Source: Clostridiaceae bacterium
GTDB lineage: Bacteria; Bacillota; Clostridia; Lachnospirales; Lachnospiraceae
Assembly: GCA_902362725.1 (NCBI GenBank)
Contig: CABIXM010000015.1
Span: 1-64,000 of the forward strand
Direction of reading: 5' to 3'
DNA length: 64,000 bases
The notes under the pieces were generated by a model. The model did not search any database and was not told the origin of the DNA. It was given only the letters and a program-made list of their open reading frames with translations. Of this stretch, positions 1-8,077 are shown one piece after another. The translations under genes and the position numbers were made by a program. Position 1 is the first letter of the stretch. Each line of letters starts with the position of its first letter.

Positions 1-7
1 TTTTTAC

Positions 8-190
8 TTATTCTGGAAGTCGTCCTTCGTACATGATACTCAACTCCCCGTAGACCTGGCCCCAGTCCCGGATGATAGTTGTCCATTTCTTAGTAGCCTC
101 GAAAGTGGCCAGATATAAGGCTTTTAACAGCGCTGTATCACTTGGAAATACGCTTCTCTGAGTTAACTTTGATTGGTTTAAATAAATCAT
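8..190 (-). pseudogene. IS256-family (mutator type) transposase, C-terminal remnant
   Basis: Sixty codons survive and end in a stop. The peptide contains FPSDTALLKALYLATFEATK followed by a WGQVYGELSIMYEGRLPE ending, which I recognise as the conserved C-terminal tail of IS256-like transposases; the family is normally about 400 residues. An in-frame stop lies just upstream of the first ATG, so the catalytic DDE domain is absent. The remnant sits beside two other broken genes, which marks an old insertion or rearrangement point. No terminal inverted repeat is visible; the outer end would lie before base 8, close to or beyond the window edge. It is not expected to be active. Confidence 0.75.
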
Positions 191-240
191 TAAATTTCAT
201 AGACTAGGTTCTCCTTTACTATTCAATCACAAAATATTCC

Positions 241-480
241 TTAAATATTCGAAGCCAAATAATAAGCATCTTCATTTGCGTCTCTTATGCGTCCAACGTT
301 TGTACAATCACCTATCATATGTACACTACATGGCAAATCATAAAATGCATATGCTTGATCACGATTTGGTCTTAACCCGGTTGCAATAATAATATCATCA
401 CAGGAAGAGATTACACAGTCCAACTTTTCGTCCGCATGCCCAAGTTTCCAGTTGAATTTACTTTTACACTTTCCCGTAAA
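241..480 (-). pseudogene. NADH:flavin oxidoreductase (old yellow enzyme / dienoyl-CoA reductase type), C-terminal fragment
   Basis: The last roughly 75 codons of a longer open frame resemble the C-terminal NAD/FAD-binding lobe of clostridial NADH:flavin oxidoreductases: an IIIATGLRPN motif (the usual 'ATG-RPN' strand) followed by HMIGDCTNVGRIRDANEDAYY, the GD motif that contacts FAD and the terminal 'I-A--G' helix, then a stop. Families of this type are about 650 residues, so nearly all of the enzyme, including the flavin barrel and the 4Fe-4S site, is missing. The frame stays open to 777, but that upstream part is the shadow of the plus-strand repeat gene. The upper boundary near 480 is an estimate. 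Confidence 0.6.
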
Positions 481-514
481 AATCTGATATGATATTCTTG
501 TCGCAAATAAAAGA

Positions 515-555
515 AAGGAAAGACCCCATGCCCTGACAAAGCTTGGTCTTTCCTT
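515..555. repeat. Inverted repeat (11-bp perfect arms) at fragment junction
   Basis: AAGGAAAGACC at 515-525 is repeated inverted at 545-555 with a 19-base loop. It lies exactly between the oxidoreductase fragment on the minus strand and the leucine-rich-repeat fragment on the plus strand. No T-run follows on either strand, so a terminator role is weak. It could be a scar of a mobile element end or a cruciform-prone rearrangement point. Confidence 0.5.
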
Positions 556-562
556 CACCAAA

Positions 563-916
563 TTGGTTGCATACCTTGGCCATGAGAAAGATATCCGAAT
601 TCCAGACGGTGTTGAATCAATAGGAGAAGATGCATTCTCATATACACCTATTAGAAACGTGGTTCTTCCTTCCACTGTGGTTGAAATAAAAAAACGTGCA
701 TTCTCACACACTTGTCTGAAATATATAGATTTATGTAATGTAGAATGCATTGGACAGGAAGCCTTTTGTATTTGCAAGCTAGAGACATTAACAATACCTA
801 AATCTGTAAAAGAAATACAGGCGGAAGCATTTGCCTACTCAGGGCTTGTATTGGAACAAATTGAGAATTATTCTAATGTGAAAATTGATGATCGTATATT
901 AATAACTTATAGATAA
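563..916 (+). pseudogene. BspA-type leucine-rich repeat (LRR_5) protein, C-terminal fragment
   Basis: The frame opens with TTG and carries three to four repeats of the LRR_5 type: IPDGVESIGEDAFSYTPI, LPSTVVEIKKRAFSHTCL and IPKSVKEIQAEAFAYSGL. This 'IP-(G/S)V--I---AF' rhythm of 20-23 residues is typical of BspA-like surface or secreted adhesins, which are normally several hundred residues with a signal peptide. Here there is no signal peptide, no anchor and no convincing start or ribosome-binding site, so it is probably the tail of a broken gene. It could still be expressed as a short cytoplasmic repeat protein. Confidence 0.6.
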
Positions 917-917
917 A

Positions 918-965
918 CTGGACACGATCCGGAAACCTCTGATTAGAGACCGTCCAGCCTTTTAT
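918..965 (+). terminator. Possible terminator after LRR fragment
   Basis: CTGGAC at 918-923 pairs with GTCCAG at 952-957, with a smaller inner CTCT/AGAG pairing, and is followed by CCTTTTATT. It starts two bases after the stop of the LRR fragment. The stem is short, so confidence is low. Confidence 0.35.
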
Positions 966-991
966 TAGATTGTTCGAGGCTTTTCGCGGAG

Positions 992-1026
992 AACAAGGGT
1001 GAAAGCTTTTTCACCCTTGTTTTACT
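992..1026 (+). terminator. Rho-independent terminator hairpin
   Basis: AACAAGGGTGAAA (992-1004) pairs perfectly with TTTCACCCTTGTT (1009-1021) around a GCTT loop, followed by TTTACTTTT on the plus strand. The T-rich side is on the plus strand, so it would stop transcription leaving the decayed region toward the Nudix gene. On the minus strand it could also act weakly behind the Nudix gene. Confidence 0.65.
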
Positions 1027-1052
1027 TTTCTGCATCTAAAGATTTCCTTCCC

Positions 1053-1568
1053 TCAACTCCACTCCTCCCCCAAAAACTCCCGCCAATCCAGTTCCTTTCC
1101 ATCCAGCACACACTCTTCCAGCGTATCACCGTCGTAGGCAAGCTTCAGCGAGAAAAACGGGACTTCCTGTTCCAGGAGCTTGAAAAAGACCTTATCGCCT
1201 ACCCAGAGCTCCAGATCGCGGATCTGCTCCTTCGGGACCCATTCCAGGTCGCCTTCCCTGCAGTTGTAGTCCAGGTCGCCTTCCCAGCCGGTGGCTGTGT
1301 AGAGGCACATGTACTGGGTCTCTACGCCCTTCAGGGCGAAGGTCACAAGTCCGCGGAAACGATAATCCGTCAGCGTCAGACCGGTTTCTTCGAAAGTCTC
1401 CCGCAGGAGGCAGTCCTCCGGGCTCTCATAGGCTTCCGCATGGCCGCCTACGCCGATCCATTTGTCCTGATTCACGTCATTTTTTTTCTTGACCCGGTGC
1501 ATCATCAGGAGCTTGTCGTCCTGTTCCAGATAACACAGCGTCGTCAAGGTGCCGACTGTTTTTTCCAT
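1053..1568 (-). CDS. Nudix hydrolase, MutT / 8-oxo-dGTP diphosphatase type
   Basis: A 171-residue protein with a complete Nudix box at about residues 41-63: GGHAEAYESPEDCLLRE followed by TFEETGL, matching GX5EX7REUXEEXGU; the RE..EE residues bind the catalytic metal. Such enzymes hydrolyse nucleoside diphosphates linked to another group, often oxidised dGTP or dATP, in the cytoplasm. The start at 1568 has a strong AGGGGGAG ribosome-binding site. It appears monocistronic: a gap of about 110 bases separates it from the SDR gene, with a TACAAT -10-like box upstream. Exact substrate cannot be told from sequence. Confidence 0.88.
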   Translation of the reverse strand: MEKTVGTLTTLCYLEQDDKLLMMHRVKKKNDVNQDKWIGVGGHAEAYESPEDCLLRETFEETGLTLTDYRFRGLVTFALKGVETQYMCLYTATGWEGDLDYNCREGDLEWVPKEQIRDLELWVGDKVFFKLLEQEVPFFSLKLAYDGDTLEECVLDGKELDWREFLGEEWS

Positions 1569-1678
1569 AAGAAAACTCCCCCTGTAATTAAATTAAATTC
1601 ATTGTATCACAGAGAGAGTTTTACTTCCAGAGCATTTCCGGAAAACCATATCAAATTTTGTAGTGCCGATTTCCGTCC

Positions 1679-2461
1679 TCAAAAGGAAAACAGCATGGCG
1701 GAAAGCCACGTCATGACGCCCGGGGGCAGTACGCCGGAGGCCGCGCGGACCAGCTTCATGCTGCCGCCGCAGACGGACACGGCCTTGCCTTTTTCCGCGT
1801 CAAATAGGGCCTTCCGTACCACACGCTCGGGCTTTATCAGGAACAGGCGCTTGACCGGGTTCAGCTTGATGCCGCCGGTAGCGAAGAAATCGGTCTTCAC
1901 CGGGCCCGGACACACGGCGGTCACGGAGATCTGGCGGCTGCGCAGCTCTTCCTTCAGCGCTCTCGACAAAGACAGCACGTAAGCCTTGCTGGCCGCGTAG
2001 GCCGCGAAGCCCGGCTGTGGCAGAAAGGCCGAACCGGAATCCAGCTGGATGATCCGGCTTCCCTTCCGGAAATACGGCAGGCAGGTCATGGTAACCGCGG
2101 TCAGCGCCCGGCAGTTGACATCGATCATATTTAAGATCTGATCCACATCCTGGGTCTCCAGCTTTCCGGCATGTCCCAGGCCTGCGGAATTCACCAGGAT
2201 CCGGATCACCGGCTTTTCCTTTTTAAGCAGAGCCGCAAGCTCTGTACAGGCGTCCTTTTCCGCCAGATCCATGGGCAGGGTCCGAATCATCGTTTTCTCC
2301 TTCAGCTCATCCTGCAGTTCCAGTAGAGCCTGCTCTCTTCTTGCGATCACCCAGATTTCCGATATGGAGCGGTAGCTTTCCGCTATCTGGCGGACGAACT
2401 CCCGGCCCATGCCGGAGGACGCTCCTGTTACGATCGCGATTGACGCTCTCTTTTTCTCCAT
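1679..2461 (-). CDS. Short-chain dehydrogenase/reductase (SDR family)
   Basis: A 260-residue classical SDR. The N-terminal Rossmann fold shows TGASSGMG for NAD(P) binding near residue 12, then the NSAG motif, and the catalytic Ser plus YAASK (YxxxK) near residues 150-160, followed by PGPVKT. These enzymes reduce or oxidise small carbonyls or alcohols in the cytoplasm; substrate is unknown. I chose ATG at 2461 because GGGAGG lies 8 bases upstream; a GTG three codons earlier overlaps that site. It is 18 bases downstream of the Cof-type phosphatase gene and probably shares its transcript. Confidence 0.85.
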   Translation of the reverse strand: MEKKRASIAIVTGASSGMGREFVRQIAESYRSISEIWVIARREQALLELQDELKEKTMIRTLPMDLAEKDACTELAALLKKEKPVIRILVNSAGLGHAGKLETQDVDQILNMIDVNCRALTAVTMTCLPYFRKGSRIIQLDSGSAFLPQPGFAAYAASKAYVLSLSRALKEELRSRQISVTAVCPGPVKTDFFATGGIKLNPVKRLFLIKPERVVRKALFDAEKGKAVSVCGGSMKLVRAASGVLPPGVMTWLSAMLFSF

Positions 2462-2479
2462 CACTGCCACCTCCCGGTT

Positions 2480-3304
2480 TTATCCAAGCAGATATTTGTA
2501 AATGGCTTCTGCACAGCCATCGTGGTCACAGTCCGCCACGGTGACATCGGAGACCGCTTTCACAGAATCCAACGCATTTCCCATGGCCACGGCAAGGCCT
2601 GCCGTCCGAAGAACACTTAAATCATTGTCCGCATCCCCCACGGCGATGCTGGCGCTCACCGGAATGCCCAGGGCCTCGCAGAGCTTTGTAAGGCCCACGC
2701 CCTTATCGACGCCTGTGGCCGTCAGCTCCAGAGACGAGCTCTCCGCATGTACCATTTCCACGGGAAGTCCGGCTGCCAGGATACGCTCCTTGGTGCGATC
2801 CCGGGATTCCGGACTTTTGTGATACAGATTGATCTTTTCTATGGGCCATGGATTGGCCATATAGAAGCCGTATAAGTCATCGTGGGCTTCTACGGTTCTG
2901 GCATGCAGTTCCTTGTAGGGACCCATGCCATAAAGCTCAATGTGTGCCAGCTGGTTGGTCTGTTCGATGGATTTTTCATCCAGAATGTGCAGCATAGCTT
3001 CTTCCTTCCGTGCCAGGAGGAAAATTTCTTTGACAGTGGGGATATCCATGGTGTTGGAATAAATCACCCGCTGCTCCTGAAAATCGTAGACCATGGCTCC
3101 ACTGGTGCAGTTCACATAGCGTAGGCCCGGGATCAGTTCCCGGAATTCTGTCAGCTCCGGGCGACAGCGGCCGGTGGAAAGTACCACATCTTTCCCCGCG
3201 GCCAGAGCCTTTTCGATGGCCGCCTTGCAGCCAGGGCTGATTTCTTTTTTGCTGTTTAATAGGGTACCGTCCATATCCAGGGCGATCAGTTGATATTGGT
3301 TCAT
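2480..3304 (-). CDS. Cof-type HAD-IIB phosphatase
   Basis: A 274-residue HAD hydrolase. Motif I DMDGTLL begins at residue 10 with the nucleophilic Asp, motif II is the STGR serine region (LSTGRCRPE), motif III is the Lys in GVDKGVGL, and motif IV is GDADND. The large insert between motifs II and III is the type IIB cap of Cof/YbiV-like sugar-phosphate phosphatases. Ribosome-binding site AGGAGG precedes ATG 3304. It lies 15 bases after ygiQ-like and 18 before the SDR gene. Substrate is not determinable; sugar or cofactor phosphates are usual. Confidence 0.88.
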   Translation of the reverse strand: MNQYQLIALDMDGTLLNSKKEISPGCKAAIEKALAAGKDVVLSTGRCRPELTEFRELIPGLRYVNCTSGAMVYDFQEQRVIYSNTMDIPTVKEIFLLARKEEAMLHILDEKSIEQTNQLAHIELYGMGPYKELHARTVEAHDDLYGFYMANPWPIEKINLYHKSPESRDRTKERILAAGLPVEMVHAESSSLELTATGVDKGVGLTKLCEALGIPVSASIAVGDADNDLSVLRTAGLAVAMGNALDSVKAVSDVTVADCDHDGCAEAIYKYLLG

Positions 3305-3319
3305 AGATGGATCCTCCTG

Positions 3320-5275
3320 TTATTTCTTCTTGTGTACGTTCCGAATCGTCTTCTTTTTCGCTCCGACGTTATTCCGGACATTTGTTTCCGCTTGTTTTGT
3401 ACGTCCGCCTGCTTTGTTCCCGGAACTGTTTTTTCGGAAATCGGTTTTCTGTCCGCTCCGCTCTCCGGGTCTTCCGCCCGCGGGGCGAAGCAGGCACTTG
3501 GGGCCGTAGCCGATAAGATCCCGGCGGCCGCAGCGCTCCAGGGCTTCCCGTACCAGATCCCGGTTCTTCGGATCCCGGTACTGGATCAGGGCCCGCTGCA
3601 TGGCCTTCTCATGGGGATTCTTCGGCACGTAGACCTGTTCCATGGTGCGGGGATCGAGGCCCGTGTAATACATGCAGGTGGACATGGTGGAGGGCGTCGG
3701 GTAAAAGTCCTGCACCTGCTCCGGCATGTAGCCCAGATCCCGGCAGTACTCGGCCAGCTCCACGGCCTCCTTCAGGGTCGATCCCGGATGGGAGGACATG
3801 AGGTAGGGCACCAGATACTGCTTTTTCTGTAAGGTTTCGTTCATTTTCCTATAGCGGCGGCAGAACTCCTCGTAGACACTGCGCTCCGGCTTGCCCATCT
3901 TCGACAGGACCGCGTCGGACACATGTTCGGGAGCCACTTTCAGCTGACCGCTCACATGGTACTCGCAGAGCTCCTTTAAAAAGGTCTGGTCCGGATCCGC
4001 CAGCACATAGTCAAAGCGGATACCTGAACGGATGAACACTTTTTTCACGCCGGGAACGGCCCGGAGCTTTCGAAGCAGGCTGATGTAGTCGCTGTGATCG
4101 GCCTTCAGGTTTGGACAGGGCTTCGGAAACAGGCACTGTCGTTCCGGGCAGGCTCCGGCCTTTAACTGCTTGTCGCAGGCAGGCCGCCGGAAATCCGCGG
4201 TGGGGCCGCCCACATCGTGGATATAGCCCTTGAAATCCTTATCTTTGGTCATGGCTTCCGCCTCCCGGAGCAGGGATTCATGGCTCCGGGCCTGGATGAT
4301 ACGCCCCTGATGGAAGGTCAGAGCGCAAAAACTGCAGGCTCCAAAGCAGCCCCGGCAGCTGGCCAGGCTGAATTTAATCTCTGAAAAAGCCGGGACGTCG
4401 CCTTCTGCCAGACAGGAGGGATGCACCGCCCGCTGAAAGGGCAGATCGTAGACCTCGTCCATTTCCTCCTGAGTGAGGGGCTTCGCCGGTGGATTCTGTA
4501 CGATAAACAGATGTTCGGAATACTGCTCCGCCATCCGTTTGCCGCGGATGGGATCGGCGTTCTTCTGCTGGATCCCGAAGCTTCTGGCATACAGGGTCTT
4601 ATCTGCCTTCATGCTCTCGTAATCCGGCAGGAAAATGGCGTCATAGATGTCTTCTTTATGGCTGGTCTTATAGACCGTCCCATTTACAAAGGTCAGATCC
4701 CGGACAGAGATCCCGGAATTCAACGCATCTGCTATCTCCACGATGGACCGCTCGCCCATTCCATAGGAAATGAGATCCGCGCCACTGTCCAGAAGCAGGG
4801 AGCGTTTGAAGCCGTCCGCCCAGTAGTCGTAATGGGCCATGCGTCTCAGGCTTGCCTCAATGCCTCCCAGGATGATCGGCACATGCTTATACACATGGCG
4901 GATCAGATTGCTGTAAACCATATCTGCCCGATCCGGGCGCTTTCCCATGACGCCGCCCGGTGTAAAGGCGTCGGTCTTCCGGCGCTTCTTCGACACGGAA
5001 TAGTGGTTTACCATAGAATCCATATTTCCGGAGGAGACGAGAAAGGCGAGTCTGGGTTCCCCGTAGATCTGAATGCTCTCCGGGTTCTTCCAGTCCGGCT
5101 GGGACAGAATCGCCACGCTGTAGCCGTGGCTCTCCAGCACCCGTCCGATGATGGCCGGGCCGAAGGAGGGATGATCCACGTAGGCGTCGCCGATGACGTA
5201 GACGAAATCCGGCTGCGCGATTCCCCGTTCTTCTAATTCTTCTTTTGTCGCGGGCAAAAATCCCTGCTGTCTCAT
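3320..5275 (-). CDS. YgiQ family (UPF0313) radical SAM protein
   Basis: A 651-residue protein of the YgiQ/UPF0313 family. It has an N-terminal YgiQ domain, then the radical SAM cluster CFGACSFC (CX3CX2C) near residue 315 that holds a 4Fe-4S cluster and S-adenosylmethionine, and later RSGIRFDYVL and the PSTMSTCMYYTG motif characteristic of the family. The C-terminal 60 residues are basic (GRPGERSGQK...KKK) and probably disordered. Function is unestablished in the family. The start ATG 5275 has its GGAG site inside the end of the preceding HAD gene, suggesting translational coupling. Confidence 0.9.
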   Translation of the reverse strand: MRQQGFLPATKEELEERGIAQPDFVYVIGDAYVDHPSFGPAIIGRVLESHGYSVAILSQPDWKNPESIQIYGEPRLAFLVSSGNMDSMVNHYSVSKKRRKTDAFTPGGVMGKRPDRADMVYSNLIRHVYKHVPIILGGIEASLRRMAHYDYWADGFKRSLLLDSGADLISYGMGERSIVEIADALNSGISVRDLTFVNGTVYKTSHKEDIYDAIFLPDYESMKADKTLYARSFGIQQKNADPIRGKRMAEQYSEHLFIVQNPPAKPLTQEEMDEVYDLPFQRAVHPSCLAEGDVPAFSEIKFSLASCRGCFGACSFCALTFHQGRIIQARSHESLLREAEAMTKDKDFKGYIHDVGGPTADFRRPACDKQLKAGACPERQCLFPKPCPNLKADHSDYISLLRKLRAVPGVKKVFIRSGIRFDYVLADPDQTFLKELCEYHVSGQLKVAPEHVSDAVLSKMGKPERSVYEEFCRRYRKMNETLQKKQYLVPYLMSSHPGSTLKEAVELAEYCRDLGYMPEQVQDFYPTPSTMSTCMYYTGLDPRTMEQVYVPKNPHEKAMQRALIQYRDPKNRDLVREALERCGRRDLIGYGPKCLLRPAGGRPGERSGQKTDFRKNSSGNKAGGRTKQAETNVRNNVGAKKKTIRNVHKKK

Positions 5276-5278
5276 GTA

Positions 5279-5959
5279 TTACTCCTGTTCCTGTGCCAGC
5301 GTCTCGTAGGATCCGTCCAGCACCTGATAAAAATCGTGAATATAGTAATCGGCCAGTCTGCGGTTCTCCGCCTGCCGAGCTTTTGCATAATCATCGTAGA
5401 TCGAACATACTTTCGCTCCGGCTGCCTTTCCGGCCTGCGCGCCCGCGGGCGTGTCCTCAAAGACCAGACAGTCCTCTGGCGCTACGCCAAGCTCTGCCGC
5501 CACCTTAAGGTAGATATCCGGCGCGGGCTTTCCGGCCCCGGCCTCGCAGGAGGTCATCAGGCACTGGAAATACGGCGTCATCTTCTGTCCTTCTACCACG
5601 GCGTCCAGAAGCTCCCGGCCATTGCTGGTGGCAATTCCGGCTTTGATGCCGTGCGCCTTTAAGTATTCCAGGAACTCCCGCGCGCCTGGCTTTAAGGGAA
5701 CTTCGTGGGCGTACTTTTCCCTGGACATGGAGATCCACTCGGCTTTGATAACATCCAGGCTGTCCGGCAGACAAAAACGTTCTTTAAAATAGATGGCCGT
5801 CTCCGAAAAGCTCATGCCTTCGATGGCCTGCTGAAGTCCCGCCGGGACCTCCAGCCCATGACGGCCCAGGTATTCCACGTCGATGGCGCCCCACATCCAC
5901 ATGGAGTCCACCAGCGTTCCGTCCAGATCAAAAAGGACTGCTTTTATTCCATCCAGCAT
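5279..5959 (-). CDS. HAD superfamily phosphatase (beta-phosphoglucomutase-like)
   Basis: A 226-residue HAD-IA protein: motif I DLDGTLVDS near residue 9, an alpha-helical C1 cap, motif II TSNG, motif III Lys in GKPAPD, and motif IV FEDTPAG. This pattern is that of the phosphatase/phosphomutase group that includes beta-phosphoglucomutase and small sugar-phosphate phosphatases. ATG 5959 was chosen since GGAGGAG lies just upstream and motif I must sit near the start. The first 16 bases overlap the end of the pseudouridine synthase gene. It is part of a tight minus-strand run from relQ to this gene and ygiQ. Confidence 0.86.
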   Translation of the reverse strand: MLDGIKAVLFDLDGTLVDSMWMWGAIDVEYLGRHGLEVPAGLQQAIEGMSFSETAIYFKERFCLPDSLDVIKAEWISMSREKYAHEVPLKPGAREFLEYLKAHGIKAGIATSNGRELLDAVVEGQKMTPYFQCLMTSCEAGAGKPAPDIYLKVAAELGVAPEDCLVFEDTPAGAQAGKAAGAKVCSIYDDYAKARQAENRRLADYYIHDFYQVLDGSYETLAQEQE

Positions 5960-6666
5960 CCTGTCTCCTCCTTCAAGTTTCGAATCTCTGTTTCCGTAAG
6001 TGGCCTGCACGCGCCACATTTCAGGCTCTCATCCAGCTTCAGGCTTCCCATGGAAAGACGTTTCAGATACGTAACCTCACAGCCGATGGCTTCGAACATC
6101 CGTTTTACCTGATGGTAGCGTCCTTCCCGGATGGTTACCTCGATCTCCGATTCCGGACCGGACTGTAAGATATGTAAATCCGCCGGAAGGGTCTTTTTCT
6201 CATCACCGATATCCAGGCCCTCGAAAAAAGCCTGCACATGCTCCGGCTCTACCTGACCGGCTATCCGGGCGTAATAAGTCTTGTCCACATGCCGCTTGGG
6301 CGACAACAGATAATGGGCCAGCTTGCCATCGTTGGTCAAAAGCAAAAGTCCTTCCGTATCCCGGTCGAGCCGTCCCACCGGGAACAGATCCGAACGGGCG
6401 TTCTCGGGTAAAAGCTCCAATACCGTATCAAGCTTTTTATCCTCGGTGGCGGAGATATACCCGGCCGGTTTATGCAGCATCCAGTATTCCACCTTGGAAA
6501 ATGTGGCCTCTTTTCCGGCTGCGCAGACCCGGTCGCCTTCCTGAATCTTCGTCTCCGGCTTTGTGATTTTCTTCCCGTTCACGGTAACTACGCCGCTTCG
6601 CAGCAGTTTTTTTACTTCGCTTCGGGTTCCGTATCCTGCCTCGCAGAGATATTTGTCCAGGCGCAT
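5944..6666 (-). CDS. rsuA: RsuA/RluB-family rRNA pseudouridine synthase
   Basis: A 240-residue pseudouridine synthase. Residues 1-47 are an S4 RNA-binding domain (MRLDKYLCEAGYGTR...), and the catalytic motif GRLDRDTEGLLLLTNDG near residue 98 holds the essential Asp. This family makes pseudouridine in 16S (position 516) or large-subunit rRNA; the length and S4 domain fit RsuA-like enzymes, but the exact site is not certain. It starts one base after the RsmF gene stop, so the two rRNA-modification genes are probably co-transcribed. Confidence 0.88.
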   Translation of the reverse strand: MRLDKYLCEAGYGTRSEVKKLLRSGVVTVNGKKITKPETKIQEGDRVCAAGKEATFSKVEYWMLHKPAGYISATEDKKLDTVLELLPENARSDLFPVGRLDRDTEGLLLLTNDGKLAHYLLSPKRHVDKTYYARIAGQVEPEHVQAFFEGLDIGDEKKTLPADLHILQSGPESEIEVTIREGRYHQVKRMFEAIGCEVTYLKRLSMGSLKLDESLKCGACRPLTETEIRNLKEETGCWME

Positions 6667-6667
6667 G

Positions 6668-8077
6668 CTACCACCTCCATCCGGGATAATATTTATTCTT
6701 CAGGGTGCCGTTCGAAAGCTTGCCCCAGCCTAAGGGGTAACCGTCTACGCAGACCAGGCACCAGCCCTTCGCTTTGGGAGAAACCAGGTCTTCCAGCTCC
6801 AGTGTCTCGCCCTTCAGATACCGGACCACACGTTCGTCGTCCGCTTTCAGATCTGCCGTCAGGGCAAAGTCCTCTTTTCGGAGCGCCATGGCCAGAGCCT
6901 GGCTGGGCTCAAAGCGCTTCTGCTTCACTTCGCCCAGATAGAGACCAGTGCGCAGGAAACGCAGAGAACGGATGTTCTTGCCTGCCAGGGCCTCCGGCAG
7001 CAGGTACAGACGGCTGTCGTAGAGGCGGAACAGACGGGAATCCCACGCCACATGCAGATCCTTTGCAAAATCCAGCCATTCCTCCGGAAGCTTTTTCAGT
7101 ATCCCTCTGGCGTCGGCTTTTTCTTTCCGCTTGGGGAAACCCGCGCCGGAAGCATCTGGACAGTCAGGCAAACATTCGTTCTTTTGCAGTAATGCCACAA
7201 AATGGCCTTCGCCGTTCAGCCTGTGCGGAAACAGCCGCGCCGCCTCCGCGCAAGTATCAAGCCCCGGCGCAAAGCCAAGATCCGCCCTGTCTTTCGGAAG
7301 CGGCAGAGGAAGCAGGGTAAAGCCCTCCTCCTGCATGAGCCGTTCGATGGTTTCCTCATTTTCATGTCGGGAAAAGGTGCAGGTAGAATACAGGAGCAGG
7401 CCGCCCGGACGCAGCAGCTTTGCCGCCGCAGTCACCACAGTCCGCTGAATCCCGGCATAATAATCCGGCCCTTTTTCCAGCCAGTCTTTTACCATAGACG
7501 GCTCTTTTCGGAACATACCCTCGCCGGAGCAGGGAGCGTCCACGAGAATTTTATCGAACCAGCCTTCAAAATAGTCCAAAAGCCGCTCCGGAGTTTCACT
7601 GGTCACAAGAATGTTGCCAGCGCCAAAGAGCTCCAGATTCTTAAGCAGGGCTTTTGCCCGGGAATTGCTGATGTCGTTGGCTACCAGAACGCCCGTTCCG
7701 TGAAGCCTCGCCGCCAGCTCCGTGGCCTTGCCGCCGGGAGCCGCGCAGAGATCCAGCACCCGGTCGCCCTCTTCAATAGGCAGACAGGCCGCCGGCGTCA
7801 TGGCGCTGGGCTCCTGGAGATAATAAAGACCCGCCGCGTAGTACGGATGCTTTGAAGCCTGCTCCTGTCCCTCCAGGTAAAAGCCGTTCCTGGTCCAGGG
7901 CACCGGACGCAAAGAAAAGGCCGAAAGAGCCTGAAACTCCTCCGGACGCAGCTTCCCTGTATTGACACGAAGGCCGCGAAAGCCTTCGTTCCCTTCATAG
8001 CTTTTCTCCCAGGCGTCGTATTCACCGCCCAGGAGCTCTCTCATTTCCTCTAAAAAGGATTCCGGTAACTGTAACAT
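6668..8077 (-). CDS. rsmF: RsmF/NOL1-NOP2-Sun family rRNA m5C methyltransferase
   Basis: A 469-residue RNA cytosine-C5 methyltransferase. The SAM-binding motif LDLCAAPGGKATELA is near residue 110, and DAPCSGEGMF (motif IV, with the PC-containing conserved Cys) near 180; YSTCTFSRHENE holds the second catalytic Cys. A C-terminal region of about 170 residues corresponds to the RsmF_methyltransferase and PUA-like domains. It methylates rRNA in the cytoplasm. The gene abuts relQ directly (stop at 8078, start at 8077). Confidence 0.88.
   Translation of the reverse strand: MLQLPESFLEEMRELLGGEYDAWEKSYEGNEGFRGLRVNTGKLRPEEFQALSAFSLRPVPWTRNGFYLEGQEQASKHPYYAAGLYYLQEPSAMTPAACLPIEEGDRVLDLCAAPGGKATELAARLHGTGVLVANDISNSRAKALLKNLELFGAGNILVTSETPERLLDYFEGWFDKILVDAPCSGEGMFRKEPSMVKDWLEKGPDYYAGIQRTVVTAAAKLLRPGGLLLYSTCTFSRHENEETIERLMQEEGFTLLPLPLPKDRADLGFAPGLDTCAEAARLFPHRLNGEGHFVALLQKNECLPDCPDASGAGFPKRKEKADARGILKKLPEEWLDFAKDLHVAWDSRLFRLYDSRLYLLPEALAGKNIRSLRFLRTGLYLGEVKQKRFEPSQALAMALRKEDFALTADLKADDERVVRYLKGETLELEDLVSPKAKGWCLVCVDGYPLGWGKLSNGTLKNKYYPGWRW

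Noticed and set aside
480..777. Extension of the minus-strand oxidoreductase frame to 777
   Set aside because: Homology ends near 480; the rest is complementary to the LRR_5 coding frame.
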